Shown here: in pieces, positions 62,621 to 64,000 of the stretch
How positions within the stretch are numbered: the first letter of the stretch is position 1
Layout of the letters: each line of letters begins with the position of its first letter
Assembly (NCBI RefSeq): GCF_000413855.1
Contig: NZ_ATGG01000017.1
Location: forward strand, 62,001-126,000
Source: Acinetobacter gyllenbergii CIP 110306 = MTCC 11365
GTDB taxonomy: Bacteria > Pseudomonadota > Gammaproteobacteria > Pseudomonadales > Moraxellaceae
Direction: 5' to 3'
Length of the DNA: 64,000 bases
Program-made: the position numbers and the translations under genes
The notes under the pieces: model-generated
The model's input: the letters and a program-made list of their open reading frames with translations, nothing else
Databases searched by the model: none
What the model was told of the DNA's origin: nothing

Positions 62621-63640
62621 ATGAAGTTACGGTTTAAGCATCGTCTAGTTTTAACGGGTCTACTTGCACTCGGGAGCAGTTGGTTACATGCCGCCCAAGT
62701 CAATCTGTACACCACCCGCGAACCAGCCTTGATTCAACCCCTACTACAAGAATTTAGTAGCAAGACAGGTGTTAAGGTCAATACGGTTTTTATCAAAGAT
62801 GGTTTACTTGAGCGTGTAAAAGCCGAAGGCCGTCGCTCTCCTGCAGATGTTCTACTCACCGTTGATTTTGGCAATCTAGTCGATTTAGTCGAAGGTGGTG
62901 TGACCCAACCCATTCAATCAAAAATTTTAAATCAAGCGATTCCAGGTAATTTACGTGCTGCCAATGGACATTGGTATGCCCTATCCATGCGGGCTCGTGC
63001 GGTCTATGCATCAAAAGAACGCGCCCCATTGACTGCAATCAATTATGAAGAACTGGCCAACCCGAAATGGAAAGGTAAAATCTGTATTCGTTCTGGCAGT
63101 CATGTCTATAACACCAGCCTAATTGCGGCTTATATTGCGCATCATGGTGAAAAAGCCACTGAACAATGGCTACGTGGGGTCAAAGCCAATTTGGCACGAC
63201 CAGCTAGTGGTGGTGATCGTGACGTGGCACGCGATATCTTGGGTAAAATCTGCGATATTGGTGTTGCAAACACTTACTATGTGGGTCGTATGCGTACAGG
63301 AAATGATGTTGAACAGCAACGCTGGGGCAATGCCATCAACGTCGTTCTCCCTCGTTTTAGCAATGGCGGAACCCATGTCAATGTCTCTGGTGCGGCTGTC
63401 GCCAAGAATGCACCGAATGCTCAACAAGCGATCCAGTTACTTGAGTTCTTAGCTTCTGACCACGCGCAAGCCATCTACGCACAAAGTGGCTTCGAATATC
63501 CAGTTAAACCTGGAGTCAAAATAGACCCTGTAATTGCCAGCTTTGGTAAATTGAATGTCGATACAATACGCTTGAGTGATATCGCTCGATACCGTAAAAC
63601 AGCCAATCTTTTGGTCGATAAAGTACAGTTTAATCATTAA
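62621..63640 (+). CDS. fbpA: Iron(III) ABC transporter substrate-binding protein (FbpA/FutA type)
   Basis: 339 residues, signal peptide RLVLTGLLALGSSWLHA, class-II binding fold with VNLYTTREPALIQPLLQEF, ADVLLTVDFGNLVDL and the paired tyrosines in ANTYYVGRM that bind ferric ion in FbpA/FutA proteins. Captures Fe(III) in the periplasm for the FbpB permease. Confidence 0.92.
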   Translation: MKLRFKHRLVLTGLLALGSSWLHAAQVNLYTTREPALIQPLLQEFSSKTGVKVNTVFIKDGLLERVKAEGRRSPADVLLTVDFGNLVDLVEGGVTQPIQSKILNQAIPGNLRAANGHWYALSMRARAVYASKERAPLTAINYEELANPKWKGKICIRSGSHVYNTSLIAAYIAHHGEKATEQWLRGVKANLARPASGGDRDVARDILGKICDIGVANTYYVGRMRTGNDVEQQRWGNAINVVLPRFSNGGTHVNVSGAAVAKNAPNAQQAIQLLEFLASDHAQAIYAQSGFEYPVKPGVKIDPVIASFGKLNVDTIRLSDIARYRKTANLLVDKVQFNH

Positions 63641-63714
63641 ATCGCATCAGCAAGGCGGCATTAACTTGCCACCTTGCTTCACTCAGCTTCATATTCTGTA
63701 AATTGACACTCTTG

Positions 63715-64000
63715 ATGATAAGTAATAAATCTGTATTCCCATCATTATTTTCGCTCAGTGGACTTTTCACGATACTTGCCTGCTTACCTATATTGGCGCT
63801 GATTTGGTCCGCATTACAAGGCAATAGTGAGATTTGGGAGCATTTGATTCGATATATACTGCCTCCTACATTAGTGGATACCACTTTATTATTATTGGGG
63901 GTAGGTCTACTCACGATCTTGATTGGAACAGGAAGTGCATGGCTGGTCACGGCTTATCAGTTTAGAGGACGTGCTTTTTTAAATTGGGCGCTATTACTAC
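63715..64000 (+). CDS. fbpB: Iron(III) ABC transporter permease (FbpB type), N-terminal part
   Basis: The frame from ATG 63715 stays open to the window end (95 codons). MISNKSVFPSLFSLSGLFTI starts the product; membrane segments at about 15-35 and 63-84 (LLLGVGLLTILIGTGSAWLV) and the gene position after fbpA mark a binding-protein-dependent permease. Truncated by the window. Confidence 0.82.
   Translation, partial: MISNKSVFPSLFSLSGLFTILACLPILALIWSALQGNSEIWEHLIRYILPPTLVDTTLLLLGVGLLTILIGTGSAWLVTAYQFRGRAFLNWALLL

Noticed and set aside
1..64000. CRISPR arrays, insertion sequences, prophage or integrase genes
   Set aside because: No regularly spaced repeats, transposase, terminal inverted repeat pairs or phage genes were seen on either strand.

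Overview
The window reads as chromosomal DNA of an Acinetobacter species. The DNA is AT-rich and gammaproteobacterial in gene content. The strongest lineage clue is the run rubA-rubB-esterase-oxyR (55028-58396), the arrangement described for Acinetobacter ADP1. The lptCAB/kdsCD cluster without rpoN, the long-form isocitrate lyase, the Csu-like pilus and the Wzi-family protein fit the same genus. I see no insertion sequence, prophage, CRISPR array or rRNA gene; the window is mostly core genome with a few accessory patches.

Layout. 1-5000: end of a GNAT acetyltransferase, ferredoxin fdxA, an M15-type lipoprotein, an O-methyltransferase, a two-domain universal stress protein, a hexapeptide acetyltransferase and an IMPACT/YigZ protein. 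5002-9823 (minus): a three-gene type I secretion system (adaptor, ABC exporter, TolC-like channel). 10168-13572 (minus): Kdo synthesis and LPS transport, kdsD-kdsC-lptC-lptA-lptB. 13933-17005: NCS1 permease with a palindromic operator over its promoter, cysS, tRNA-Gly(GCC). 17199-20850: MHS transporter, FMN-dependent 2-hydroxy-acid dehydrogenase and divergent LysR regulator, bounded by the tRNA-Gly gene and a decayed copy of its 3' half plus terminator (20994-21087). 21292-26092 (minus): a four-gene archaic chaperone-usher (Csu-like) pilus. 26941-31689: NlpE-like lipoprotein, tsf and rpsB (minus), map, and an oversized OmpW-family protein.

31922-36121: a nitrate transporter behind a sigma-54 promoter and a two-hairpin leader that fits an ANTAR (NasT/NasR) antitermination target, then a porin, another MFS transporter and a 44-residue membrane protein. 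36324-43725: DegS-like protease, Nif3-family protein, tandem Mn- and Fe-superoxide dismutases, isocitrate lyase and a divergent LysR regulator. 43927-47965: CorC/HlyC-type membrane protein, an L7/L12-C-domain membrane protein, an unrecognised conserved protein, a DUF2239 protein and an EamA transporter with a Fur-box-like site. 48078-54679: cysN-cysD with a coupled 32-codon upstream ORF, Wzi-family porin, lysS and an AHSA1-type protein. 55028-64000: rubredoxin system, esterase, OxyR, DusB, DUF1615 lipoprotein, HAD phosphatase and an FbpABC-type iron(III) transporter running off the window.

The most unusual signals are regulatory: the nitrate-transporter leader, the tRNA-Gly scar, the coupled ORF before cysD, a tRNA-D-arm-like inverted repeat between the two sod genes, a hairpin holding two inverted DnaA-box-like sequences, and paired direct repeats abutting the pilus promoter. 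All calls are from reading sequence only; no database search was run.
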